This document shows, piece after piece, positions 10,301 through 18,400 of a DNA stretch of 54,441 nt. The translations under genes and the position numbers were made by a program. The stretch is from positions 1 to 54,441 of the forward strand of contig JACCUI010000116.1 in NCBI GenBank assembly GCA_013811945.1, written 5' to 3'. The DNA comes from Pyrinomonadaceae bacterium. Lineage in GTDB: Bacteria > Acidobacteriota > Blastocatellia > Pyrinomonadales > Pyrinomonadaceae. Numbering within the stretch: the first letter of the stretch is position 1; the number at the start of each line of letters is the position of its first letter. The notes under the pieces are model-generated. The model was not told the DNA's origin, did no database searches, and was given only the letters and a program-made list of their open reading frames with translations.

Positions 10301-10795
10301 TCAACGAGTTTCTGCCGGACACGCAGCAGATCGGGCTGGGAGTAGTGGTAGGACAGACTGGCTGGGAGCAGGTGTTAGAGAACAACAAGAATCTCTTCGC
10401 CGCAGACTTCGTGGGACGGTTGCGGTTTGCGACAGCCCACCCGACGACGCGGACGGCGGCGGAATTTGTTGAATGCTTGCGTCATACCTACGCCAGCAGA
10501 GCGCACGGCTCCCATCAGCGAGTTTGGCAGTGGCGACACAGCGGGTCGCGCTCGCGTGTTGCGGCGGGTGGCGGAGAACCCGACGCTGGCACAACAGGAG
10601 TTCAACAAAGCGTTTGTGCTGATGCAGTACCTGGGATACCTGAGAAGGAATCCGAACGATGCACCGGATGGAAATTTTGACGGTTACAACTTCTGGCTCG
10701 CGAAACTCAACCAGTTCAATGGCAACTTCGTAAACACCGAGATGGTGAAAGCCTTCATCGTCGCGGGCGAATACAAACAAAGGTTTGGCCCATGA
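7386..10795 (+). pseudogene. Large VCBS/FG-GAP, beta-helix, Calx-beta, DUF4214 surface protein, broken by about five frameshifts
   Basis: The pieces read in order across three frames. VCBS/FG-GAP repeats (AADFDEDGVPDLVTGY, GDFDADGHWDVVVAAR) run from 7386 to about 8003, and more beta-propeller-like sequence follows to about 8730. Then come a pre-peptidase-like segment (FYTFTGTAGQQVSITLNS, about 8960-9025), a parallel-beta-helix-like part (SNVIAFNGRSGVRIPDANG), a TPTPTPTPAP linker, a Calx-beta domain (about 9670-10035, with TVTINDNE), and DUF4214 from FFVREHYLDFFSREPDPSG to KQRFGP. Frame changes lie near 8003, 8500-8560, 8740-8830, 9028 and 10505. A stop precedes the first readable part and no signal peptide is found, so the 5' end is also lost. 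Intact large genes on both sides argue against general assembly error. Confidence 0.8.
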
Positions 10796-11283
10796 GATAG
10801 GGAGCCCGCGAAGCGGACGGCAGCGCCCTGTCAGAACAGGAAGCGGTACCGACCTGATCTGATCTGCGGCGGCTCTCAGCGAACAAGAAGAGATCGTTGA
10901 ATTAAACATTACTCGAACAAGATCACTCATCTGCTGTCGCCACGCTTCGCGGGCTTGCCACCTTTTCGGACACGCTACCTAGGGTTCCGCTTCGCTTCAC
11001 CCTTCGCTTTATGCTGTCACCCGGTTCCCGGGTTCTAAATCCGATTGTCGGCGCCAACTGCCGTTACCTCACTAGGCAAGCGATAGTGGGTCAGTCACGA
11101 ACTTACCCACTACTGGACTAGAGTGTTCTAGGCAAGGCGCGGAGTTTCTGCGATAATCCGGGCGTCGCGCTAGCTTGTATTTACTTTGCCGCTTTATGCA
11201 GGCTCTCTTACACTGACTAAATAAAGCCATCCTGCAAAACACCTCGCTCTCGTTAAATAGGGTGAGTTCTCCATGAGAAGCAG
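10796..11283. other. Intergenic region upstream of the WD40-caspase gene
   Basis: I find no supported gene in these 488 bases. At 10831-10854 there is a degenerate copy (tcagaacaggaagcggtacc) of the hairpin arm found at 24876-24903. The caspase promoter probably lies in the last 200 bases, but no clear -35/-10 pair stands out. Confidence 0.5.
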
Positions 11284-14200
11284 ATGAGTTGTCCCCTGAC
11301 TCAGGATCTATATCGGACTCGAGGGCCCTCGCGGCGCCGGGTTCATCACATATTAGCGTTAACCAGAATCGCGGCATCCCTTCTCAAGACTTTTCCCGCG
11401 CGTGCGTTTTCTTTGAGTAGATCGCTCCTTGCCGTTATTGCCCTTGCTCTGTTGCTGTCGGGTTCACCCGGGTCACACTCGCAATCCTCGAGCCCCGCAA
11501 ACGCGGCGCCTGAGCTTGTGATTCAGACCGGGCATAGTTCCAGAGTCAATTGCGCCGTGTTCGCACCAGACCGGCGCTGGCTTGCTTCGGGCAGCGCTGA
11601 CAACACCATCAGATTGTGGGACGTGGAATCGGGTAGCGAACTGCGCGCTTTAACTGGTCACAACAACTGGATCAAGTCGCTGGCTATCAGTCGCAACGCC
11701 GAAATCTTGGCTTCTGGTAGCAACGATCGCACAGTGAAACTCTGGGATGTTTCTTCCGGCCGCGAACGCGCCACGTTGGTCGGGCACAATGGCCCGGTTG
11801 AAGTAGTGTTGTTCAGTCCGGATGATCGCTGGCTGGTTTCCGGAAGCACGGACGGGACGATCAAGATCTGGGAGAGCGCCACCGGCAGGGAAGTGCAAAC
11901 ACTGAAAGGTCATGCGGCCGGGATAACGAGCTTAGCATTCAGCGCTGATGGGAGGACAGTGGCGTCGGGTAGCACCGACAAGAGCATCAAGGTTTGGGAC
12001 ACGTCTAACTGGACCTCGCTCAGAAGTCTCAACAAACATTCTGCAAAGATCACAACCCTGACTTTTAGTCCCAGCGGTCAGCGTTTAGCATCGGGAGGGG
12101 CTGACGGCACGATCCTCATATGGGACACCGCGAACGGGCGCGATCGCCTTACGATGAAACGTAGCTCAAGCGCGGTCTTGTCCGCGGCCTTTATGAGCGA
12201 CGGCGAGTTGGTCTCGACCGGCGCGGATGGAGCCATCGTGTCTTGGGACGTCTTAGTCGGCAAAGAACGACGTGTGGTCGCGGGCGCACCGGAGGTCGAA
12301 GAGATCTTATTTGCAACGCTCAGCAAAGACGGAGCCATGGTAGGCTCGAGCCTGGGAACCAAGTCGGTAGACTTGCGAGACTCAGCAACCGGAGTTTTTT
12401 TGAGGAGACTTGAGAGTCATTCCGTTAGTTTCTATGCGGTTGCTTTTAGTCGCGACGGCAGATGGCTGGCCTCGGGTGCTAACGATCGCACGGTAAGACT
12501 CTGGCAGATCGCCACGGGCCGGGAGCTTCCAAAGCTTGCCGGGCATTCCGGCTGGATATCCGCGATCGCTTTTAGTCCAGATAGCGGTCTGTTAGCTTCC
12601 GGCAGTAACAGCGGTGAAGTGAAGCTATGGGACGTTAATACCGGTCGTGAAACTCTTAGTCTGCCCCATAGTCAGGAGCGCATTCACACAATAGCTTTCA
12701 GTCCAGATGGAAAATGGCTGGCCGCGGCTGGAACCGAGAAGACAGTTCACCTGCTGGAGGTGGCCACAAAGCAATCACGGAGACTGACGGGCCATTCCGG
12801 AGAGATAACGAGTCTCGCCTTCTTGCCAGACTCATCGTTGATCGCATCCGGCAGTACCGATAAGACCGTTAAACTGTGGAACCCGAGCACCGGAAGCGTG
12901 GTCAGAACTTTTGACGCGATCGGTGATCAGGTCAATGCTGTTGCGTTCAGTCATGACGGTAAGACTCTGGCCGCCGGTACGGCGGACAAGAAGATCGCTC
13001 TGCTTCCTTTGGGTTCCGGCGAACCGCGCTTACTAAATGGCCACGGCGGCGACATTCTAACGCTTGCGTTTAGTCCCGACGGTCGTTGGCTGGCCTCCGG
13101 AAGTATCGACGAAACAGTGGGGCTCTGGAATCCGCAGACTGGTCAAGAGGCTCACAGATTGGTCGGCTCTTCTGGCGCAATAAACAGCGTGGCCTTTAGT
13201 AGCGACTCGCGGTGGCTAGTCTCCGGCAACGGCGACGGCAGTATGATCGTGTGGAGTGCGGGAACTGGAAACCTGGTCGCGAACATGGTTTCAATCCCAA
13301 GCCGTGACGACTGGCTGGTTGCTACTCCGGGCGGACTATTTGACGGATCACATGCGGCTTGGAAGTTTTTGCTCTGGAGATTTGCGCAATGTACATTCAA
13401 AGTTGCACCCGTCGAATCCTTCTTCAACGAATTCTATTACCCTGGGCTGCTCGCCGAGATTTTCGCGGGTAAGAACCCTCAGCCGAGGACGGACATATTA
13501 AAAAAGGATAGACGCCAGCCACAAGTAAGTCTGGGGACCGTGGAATCATATGCCCCAGCTGATAAGATCGCGCGCCGAACGGTGCGTTTAAAAGTCGAGG
13601 TTGTTGAAGCAGGTCCTGGCGCTGACCATGCCAAAGGTAGCGGCGCTCGCGACCTGCGCCTGTTTCGGAACGGCTTGCTCGTACAGACCTGGAAAGGCGA
13701 CGTGTTGGGAGGTCGTTCGAAAGAAACCATTGAAACGGAGGTGCCGATCGTCGCCGGTGAAAACAAGTTCACCGCCTACGCGTTCAATCAGGACAACGTC
13801 AAGTCGACAGACTCGCAGGTCTCGGTAACCGGCGCGGATAATCTTCGACGCAGAGGCACGGCGTATTTGCTCGTGGCGGGAGTCGGCAATTACGCTAACC
13901 CGCAGTACAATCTCAACTACAGTGTCGCAGATGCCACGGCGATTGGTGATCAGCTAAAAATCCACCAGGAAGTCCTGGGTCGGTACCACCCCATCGAAGT
14001 CATTCCGCTGCTTAATGAGGACGCCACGAAGGCGAATATCCTGCTCGCCTTAAGACTGCTCGCAGGCACGGCCACGGGTCCTCTGCCAAAAGATTCTCCG
14101 GCTGCGCTTGCAAAAATTCGGTCGGCCCAACCCGAAGATGCGGTTGTCTTTTACTTTTCTGGCCACGGAACGGCGGAGGGGGATCGGTTCTATCTCCTAC

Positions 14201-14778
14201 CGCACGATATTGGTTATCAGGGTTCCCGTTCACGGCTCGGTAAAGATGGGCTGGCTACTATCCTCACTCATAGCATTTCCGATCTTGAGCTTGAAGAGGC
14301 TCTCAAGCCGGTGGACGCTGATCAGTTGCTCCTGATTATTGATGCTTGTAATTCGGGTCAGGCATTGAAAGCCGAGGAAGAGCGGCGCGGTCCAATGAAT
14401 ACTAAAGGCTTGGCGCAACTGGCTTACGAGAAGGGAATGTATGTTTTGACCGCGTCACAAAGTGATGAGGTGGCTTTTGAATCGGCGGGACTTAAACACA
14501 GCTACCTGGCCTATGCCCTCGTCGAAGAAGGAATAAAGTCCGGCGCCGCAGACGGGGACCGCAACGGACAGGTGTTCTTAAAGGAATGGTTTGATTACGC
14601 TACCGAACGCGTCCCCCGGATCGGAAAAGAGAAACCGCGCGCCGGAAAACAATTGGAAGAGATCGATCCCGACGAGCAGCGGGTGCAGCGTCCGCGGGTT
14701 TTCAATATGCGTCAGGGCGGAGCCGAACGATTCGTGATTGCGCGCCTCGCGGGCCGGGCTTTAAGTCTCAAAATCTGA
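11284..14778 (+). CDS. WD40-repeat caspase-family peptidase (C14), exported
   Basis: The product is up to 1164 residues. A hydrophobic segment SLLAVIALALLLSGSPGSHS (about 46-65) looks like a signal peptide; a TTG at 11413 would place it right at the N-terminus, so the annotated ATG may be too far upstream. Fourteen WD40 repeats follow (about 78-665, for example LASGSADNTIRLWDV and LASGSNDRTVKLWDV), enough for two seven-bladed propellers. An Ig-like linker region (about 740-855) leads to a caspase p20-like domain (about 858-1110). The catalytic dyad is intact: His961 in YFSGHG and Cys1022 in IIDACNSGQ. WD40-caspases are typically self-processing or effector proteases activated by partner binding. 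The kinase-cyclase gene starts 57 bases downstream, suggesting co-transcription. The substrate is unknown. Confidence 0.88.
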   Translation: MSCPLTQDLYRTRGPSRRRVHHILALTRIAASLLKTFPARAFSLSRSLLAVIALALLLSGSPGSHSQSSSPANAAPELVIQTGHSSRVNCAVFAPDRRWLASGSADNTIRLWDVESGSELRALTGHNNWIKSLAISRNAEILASGSNDRTVKLWDVSSGRERATLVGHNGPVEVVLFSPDDRWLVSGSTDGTIKIWESATGREVQTLKGHAAGITSLAFSADGRTVASGSTDKSIKVWDTSNWTSLRSLNKHSAKITTLTFSPSGQRLASGGADGTILIWDTANGRDRLTMKRSSSAVLSAAFMSDGELVSTGADGAIVSWDVLVGKERRVVAGAPEVEEILFATLSKDGAMVGSSLGTKSVDLRDSATGVFLRRLESHSVSFYAVAFSRDGRWLASGANDRTVRLWQIATGRELPKLAGHSGWISAIAFSPDSGLLASGSNSGEVKLWDVNTGRETLSLPHSQERIHTIAFSPDGKWLAAAGTEKTVHLLEVATKQSRRLTGHSGEITSLAFLPDSSLIASGSTDKTVKLWNPSTGSVVRTFDAIGDQVNAVAFSHDGKTLAAGTADKKIALLPLGSGEPRLLNGHGGDILTLAFSPDGRWLASGSIDETVGLWNPQTGQEAHRLVGSSGAINSVAFSSDSRWLVSGNGDGSMIVWSAGTGNLVANMVSIPSRDDWLVATPGGLFDGSHAAWKFLLWRFAQCTFKVAPVESFFNEFYYPGLLAEIFAGKNPQPRTDILKKDRRQPQVSLGTVESYAPADKIARRTVRLKVEVVEAGPGADHAKGSGARDLRLFRNGLLVQTWKGDVLGGRSKETIETEVPIVAGENKFTAYAFNQDNVKSTDSQVSVTGADNLRRRGTAYLLVAGVGNYANPQYNLNYSVADATAIGDQLKIHQEVLGRYHPIEVIPLLNEDATKANILLALRLLAGTATGPLPKDSPAALAKIRSAQPEDAVVFYFSGHGTAEGDRFYLLPHDIGYQGSRSRLGKDGLATILTHSISDLELEEALKPVDADQLLLIIDACNSGQALKAEEERRGPMNTKGLAQLAYEKGMYVLTASQSDEVAFESAGLKHSYLAYALVEEGIKSGAADGDRNGQVFLKEWFDYATERVPRIGKEKPRAGKQLEEIDPDEQRVQRPRVFNMRQGGAERFVIARLAGRALSLKI

Positions 14779-14799
14779 GATCTCAGATCTGAGATCTCA
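14776..14799. repeat. Perfect 24-base palindrome overlapping the caspase stop codon
   Basis: The 24 bases are identical to their own reverse complement and contain overlapping gagatctc and cagatctg units. The first three bases are the TGA stop of the caspase gene. It could form a hairpin at the mRNA end or be a binding site for a dimeric protein; no T-tract follows, so it is not a standard terminator. Confidence 0.85.
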
Positions 14800-14835
14800 A
14801 ATAAGTTGAAAGACCTCGTCAATATCGTAGTCTAA

Positions 14836-17067
14836 ATGGAAGAACTAGAACCTTTAACTGAAGCCAACACCATAGAAACGGGCGTAAGCGACCCGGCTGC
14901 GGTCACGCGTATCGATGAGGAACCACTCATTGGATCAATGCTGAGTGGACGTTATCTGGTGAAGCGCAAGCTCGGCCATGGGGGCTTCGGCGTGGTCTAT
15001 CTCGCCTCTGACGAAAAAATGCTGTCCCGGCCAGTGGTGGTCAAAGCCTTGCTGGAGAGTGAGGGCAAAAACGAATGGACTGTAAGAAAATTCAAACAGG
15101 AGATTGAGGCCCTGGCGCGAATCGACCACCCCAGCATCGTAGGCATTTTCGATGTGGGTGAGCTGCCCGATGGCAAGCCATATATTGTTATGCAGTATGT
15201 CGATGGCTTCGGTCTCAGGCTGATTATCACTCCCGAGGGAGTGGATTTTTGGCGAGCCGCAAACATCATGAGGCAAATTGGACGCGCACTTACCGCTGCT
15301 CATGACCGCGGAATTTTGCATCGCGATCTAAAGCCTGAGAACATCATGATCCAAACGCTTGGCGACGGCGAGGAGCAGGTCAAGATTATCGATTTTGGGA
15401 TCGCCAGAGTTAAGAACTCGGTAATTTCGAAGAGCACTGCCAGCGATCGAAGTGTAGGAACCATTGCCTACATGTCGCCGGAACAACTAAGTGCCGGGCA
15501 GCTCTCACAGGCCAGCGACGTATACTGCTTCGGTGTCATCGCGTATGAGCTGCTGACCGGAAGGCGGCCGGCAAATCCGGAATCTGCGTATCAACTGCTG
15601 GAGATGCAGCGTTCAGGAGTGCGCATTAAGCCGGTGGACTTGCGTCCGGGGCTCCCGCAACAAGCTGACGCGATAATACTCAAAGCACTTTCGTTCGATC
15701 CTAAAGACCGATACCAGCGGGCGCGCGATTTCGGCGATCTTCTGTCCAGTGCCTTGCTGGGTGACGATGAACAAACTGTCCTCGCGGGCCATCCTGCGCT
15801 AGCAAACGCAAGTGAGCGTGCGGAAGGGACGGTGACGGTTCCAGAAACCGCCCACGTCCTGTTCATGGACATCGTTGGCTACTCGAAGATGCTGATTGAC
15901 GAACAGCCAGCTTGTTTGCAGAAGCTTCAGTCAATCGTCGGCAGAACGGAAGATTTTAACCGGGCTCAGGCTACCAAACAGCTAATCCGTCTGCCCACGG
16001 GCGACGGCATAGCCCTCGTATTTTTTGGTGATCCCGAGGCTCCCCTTCGTTGTGCGTTGGACATTGCGTATGGTTTGAAAGACTGCCCGGAAGTGAAGTT
16101 GCGAATGGGCATCCACAGCGGGCTGGTCTACCGCATGGCCGACATCAATACCAACATGAATGTTGCGGGCGGCGGGATCAATATCGCTCAACGCGTGATG
16201 GACTGTGGCGACGCCGGTCATATTCTGGTTTCGAAGCGGGTCGCGGACGATCTGATGGAACTTGCTCGTTGGGCTCCTTGCCTTCACCACCTTGGCGAAG
16301 CCGAAGTGAAACACGGCGTGCGGGTGCCTTTGTTCAACCTTTACACCGACGACGTGGGTAACCGGGAAATGCCGGCCAAACTACGTGCCGCTGCTCCCTC
16401 GCTCGCGCCCAATCGAATGGCGAGGATCGCTGCCGCCGCCTTGGGCGTATTATTAATTGGAACGGCCGCCTTCTTTGTGTTGAAGGCTCGCAACGGTGCG
16501 ACCGAAGGGGCGGCCCCGGTTGTGCCGGCTCTGCCTGAACGAAAGCTCACCTACTCGCTCACCGTACAAAAGATGCGTGAGGGTAAGACCGATGGTGGTG
16601 AGATCGAGATGACTGGGCAAGAAGTCTTCGGCAACGGCTGGAAATTTCGCTTCAACATCGTGCCGGAGCAGGCGGGCGCGTTGTATCTGCTCAATGAAGG
16701 CCCGGGACCGGGCGGCGCTACGGAATATAATGTTTTGTTTCCGACTCGTAAAACGGGAAGTGCGGCTCAAATCGGGGCCTTTGAGAAAGTGCAAACCGGC
16801 TGGAATTATTTTAATGAACACACGGGAGTGGAAAAACTCTGGATTATATGGTCGACCAACCCCGTTCCTGATCTTGACGGCGTATTTCGAGACGCTGCAA
16901 GCAACAAGGGCGTATTAGCTGAGGCTCAAATCGGCAAGGTTCAAAAATATTTGCACTCCTCCACTGTCGCTAAGGCCGAGGCAAACAAATCAGGGGACGC
17001 GACAGTGGTCAAAGCCAAAGGAGATATTGTGGTCAGCGAGGTCAAGTTATCTCACAAGGCCTACTAG
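14836..17067 (+). CDS. Ser/Thr protein kinase fused to class III nucleotide cyclase, transmembrane segment and DUF4384
   Basis: The 743-residue protein starts with a kinase domain (about 40-300): glycine loop GHGGFGVVY, ATP-binding Lys70, catalytic HRDLKPEN with Asp164, DFG with Asp186, and MSPEQL in the activation segment. All key residues are present. A class III adenylate/guanylate cyclase domain follows (about 335-495), with metal-binding Asp345 in FMDIVGYSKM and Asp390 in PTGDG, then RMGIHSG and the NIAQR transition-state motif. One transmembrane helix (about 528-549) places the C-terminal DUF4384 domain (about 565-690) in the periplasm, with kinase and cyclase in the cytoplasm. It lies between an exported caspase and an exported DUF4384 protein, so a transmembrane signalling role with them is inferred. 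Whether it makes cAMP or cGMP cannot be told. Confidence 0.9.
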   Translation: MEELEPLTEANTIETGVSDPAAVTRIDEEPLIGSMLSGRYLVKRKLGHGGFGVVYLASDEKMLSRPVVVKALLESEGKNEWTVRKFKQEIEALARIDHPSIVGIFDVGELPDGKPYIVMQYVDGFGLRLIITPEGVDFWRAANIMRQIGRALTAAHDRGILHRDLKPENIMIQTLGDGEEQVKIIDFGIARVKNSVISKSTASDRSVGTIAYMSPEQLSAGQLSQASDVYCFGVIAYELLTGRRPANPESAYQLLEMQRSGVRIKPVDLRPGLPQQADAIILKALSFDPKDRYQRARDFGDLLSSALLGDDEQTVLAGHPALANASERAEGTVTVPETAHVLFMDIVGYSKMLIDEQPACLQKLQSIVGRTEDFNRAQATKQLIRLPTGDGIALVFFGDPEAPLRCALDIAYGLKDCPEVKLRMGIHSGLVYRMADINTNMNVAGGGINIAQRVMDCGDAGHILVSKRVADDLMELARWAPCLHHLGEAEVKHGVRVPLFNLYTDDVGNREMPAKLRAAAPSLAPNRMARIAAAALGVLLIGTAAFFVLKARNGATEGAAPVVPALPERKLTYSLTVQKMREGKTDGGEIEMTGQEVFGNGWKFRFNIVPEQAGALYLLNEGPGPGGATEYNVLFPTRKTGSAAQIGAFEKVQTGWNYFNEHTGVEKLWIIWSTNPVPDLDGVFRDAASNKGVLAEAQIGKVQKYLHSSTVAKAEANKSGDATVVKAKGDIVVSEVKLSHKAY

Positions 17068-17286
17068 TGGCCGGTAACCTAGAAGATCTCTTTGCCGCAG
17101 GGTTTGCCGATGTGATCGTGGTAACGAATAATCAATTCGTTAGTTGAGTGCGATCGCTACCGCTCCCGGTTCTGTAAATGGAGTCGCGTTGGAACACTCA
17201 ATTGCGGGAACTGACCGTGATAATTTCAACGCTACGGTCCACTAGTAACATCTAAAGCAGAACGGCGCCATAGCAGCGGAGGGTCT
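17068..17286. repeat. Short intergenic gap with a single arm of the gctaccgctc repeat
   Basis: The bases atcgctaccgctcccggttc (from 17153) match one arm of the hairpin repeat at 24925-24952. No gene is seen. A good ribosome-binding site, ggaggg, sits just before the next start at 17287. Confidence 0.6.
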
Positions 17287-18219
17287 ATGATTATTGGGAG
17301 AACACTTCGAACAGTATCGGGATGGGCTTGCGGAATCGTCATAGTTCTGTCAGCCGGAAGTTTTGCAACCGCTCTGGCTCAGGAAGAGGGCTCGAAGGGA
17401 ATCAAAGCCGAAGAATTCATTAGAGACCGGCCCACGAAGCCTGCCGTCGGAAGAAGAACCGTAGCGCCCAAGAAACCCACCTATAAGTCGTCCCACATTG
17501 CGGCCGCCGCGGCTGTTCCGCCTCCGGGCAAAGTGTTTGCTCAAGTTGGCGTTACCCTTTGGCGCTTTCGCCCGTCAACGTCAGGCGACAAGACAAAGGA
17601 ACTGGTGGAAGAAGGAGAATCGGAGCGGACCGAGTGGAGCCTGGAACGAATGGAGGAGGGAACTCTCCTGACTCCTGGCCAGAAGGTACGCCTCAGCATT
17701 GAATCCCTCTCGAGGGACGGCTACCTCTACGTAATCAATCGGGAAGAGTATGCCGATGGTTCATTAGGCGACGCACGGCTTATCTTTCCGACTAAGAAAA
17801 CTCTTGAGGGTGCGAATCGCGTCAAGGCAGGGAAGATGGTCTACATTCCCGGACCGCCAAATTATTTCCGCATCAAGCCCAGTTCGAGCTCCAAGGGACA
17901 CGTCGCCGAAGTCCTGACCGTGCTGGTCTCGTCAAAACCTCTCATCGATCCCCGCCAGCTCTCTGAAACGACCATCACCCTGCCGAAAGAAACTGTCGAA
18001 GGGTGGGAGATGCAGTGGGCAACTCAAGCGACCAAGTTTGAGATGGAAGGGGGCGCCGGTCGAGTCATGACGGAGAAGGAGCAATCGGCAGCTTCCGCAG
18101 ATGCGGCGTCACTGTCACAAGACGATCCGGTACCCCAAACCATTTATCGCTTGGCCATTAAGCCAGAGGACGCGCTAGTGATCAGGCTGCCCCTAAAATT
18201 TACACCGCTTAAGCCATAG
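17287..18219 (+). CDS. Secreted DUF4384-domain protein
   Basis: This 310-residue protein has a signal peptide (hydrophobic CGIVIVLSAGSFATALAQ, cleavage likely near residue 32). A low-complexity stretch rich in Lys, Pro and Ala follows, then a DUF4384-like region (about 85-215, with RLSIESLSRDGYLYVINREE and ARLIFPTKK). The same domain type forms the periplasmic end of the upstream kinase-cyclase, so the two proteins may act on the same ligand or on each other. ATG 17287 is preceded by GGAGGG at proper spacing. The protein has no recognisable catalytic motif; DUF4384 is often found with caspase-like and kinase proteins, which fits this location. Confidence 0.78.
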   Translation: MIIGRTLRTVSGWACGIVIVLSAGSFATALAQEEGSKGIKAEEFIRDRPTKPAVGRRTVAPKKPTYKSSHIAAAAAVPPPGKVFAQVGVTLWRFRPSTSGDKTKELVEEGESERTEWSLERMEEGTLLTPGQKVRLSIESLSRDGYLYVINREEYADGSLGDARLIFPTKKTLEGANRVKAGKMVYIPGPPNYFRIKPSSSSKGHVAEVLTVLVSSKPLIDPRQLSETTITLPKETVEGWEMQWATQATKFEMEGGAGRVMTEKEQSAASADAASLSQDDPVPQTIYRLAIKPEDALVIRLPLKFTPLKP

Positions 18220-18321
18220 CCGGTGCCACTGGCAGTTAGATCTTAGTGCTGACTCTAAAGTTCGCTGACAACATAGGGTCTGAATGGTTGCTTGTGAAAG
18301 TCGAAGGCTATGCCAACTCGA

Positions 18322-18338
18322 GGCGGGGGTAACCCGCC
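18322..18338. terminator. Possible hairpin between convergent genes
   Basis: The sequence ggcgggggtaacccgcc can form a six-base G/C stem midway between the DUF4384 gene and the convergent mutS gene. No T-tract follows on either strand, so its role as a terminator is only suggested by position. Confidence 0.25.
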
Positions 18339-18400
18339 CTTCCCAACCTGCGAGATTTTCGTGGTCAGGAGGCTCGCCATCTTGAAGGCTTCTCCCAGAT

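Noticed and set aside
11072-11377. Minus-strand frame of 101 codons upstream of the caspase gene
   Set aside because: It overlaps the caspase 5' end, has no recognisable motif and no start signals.
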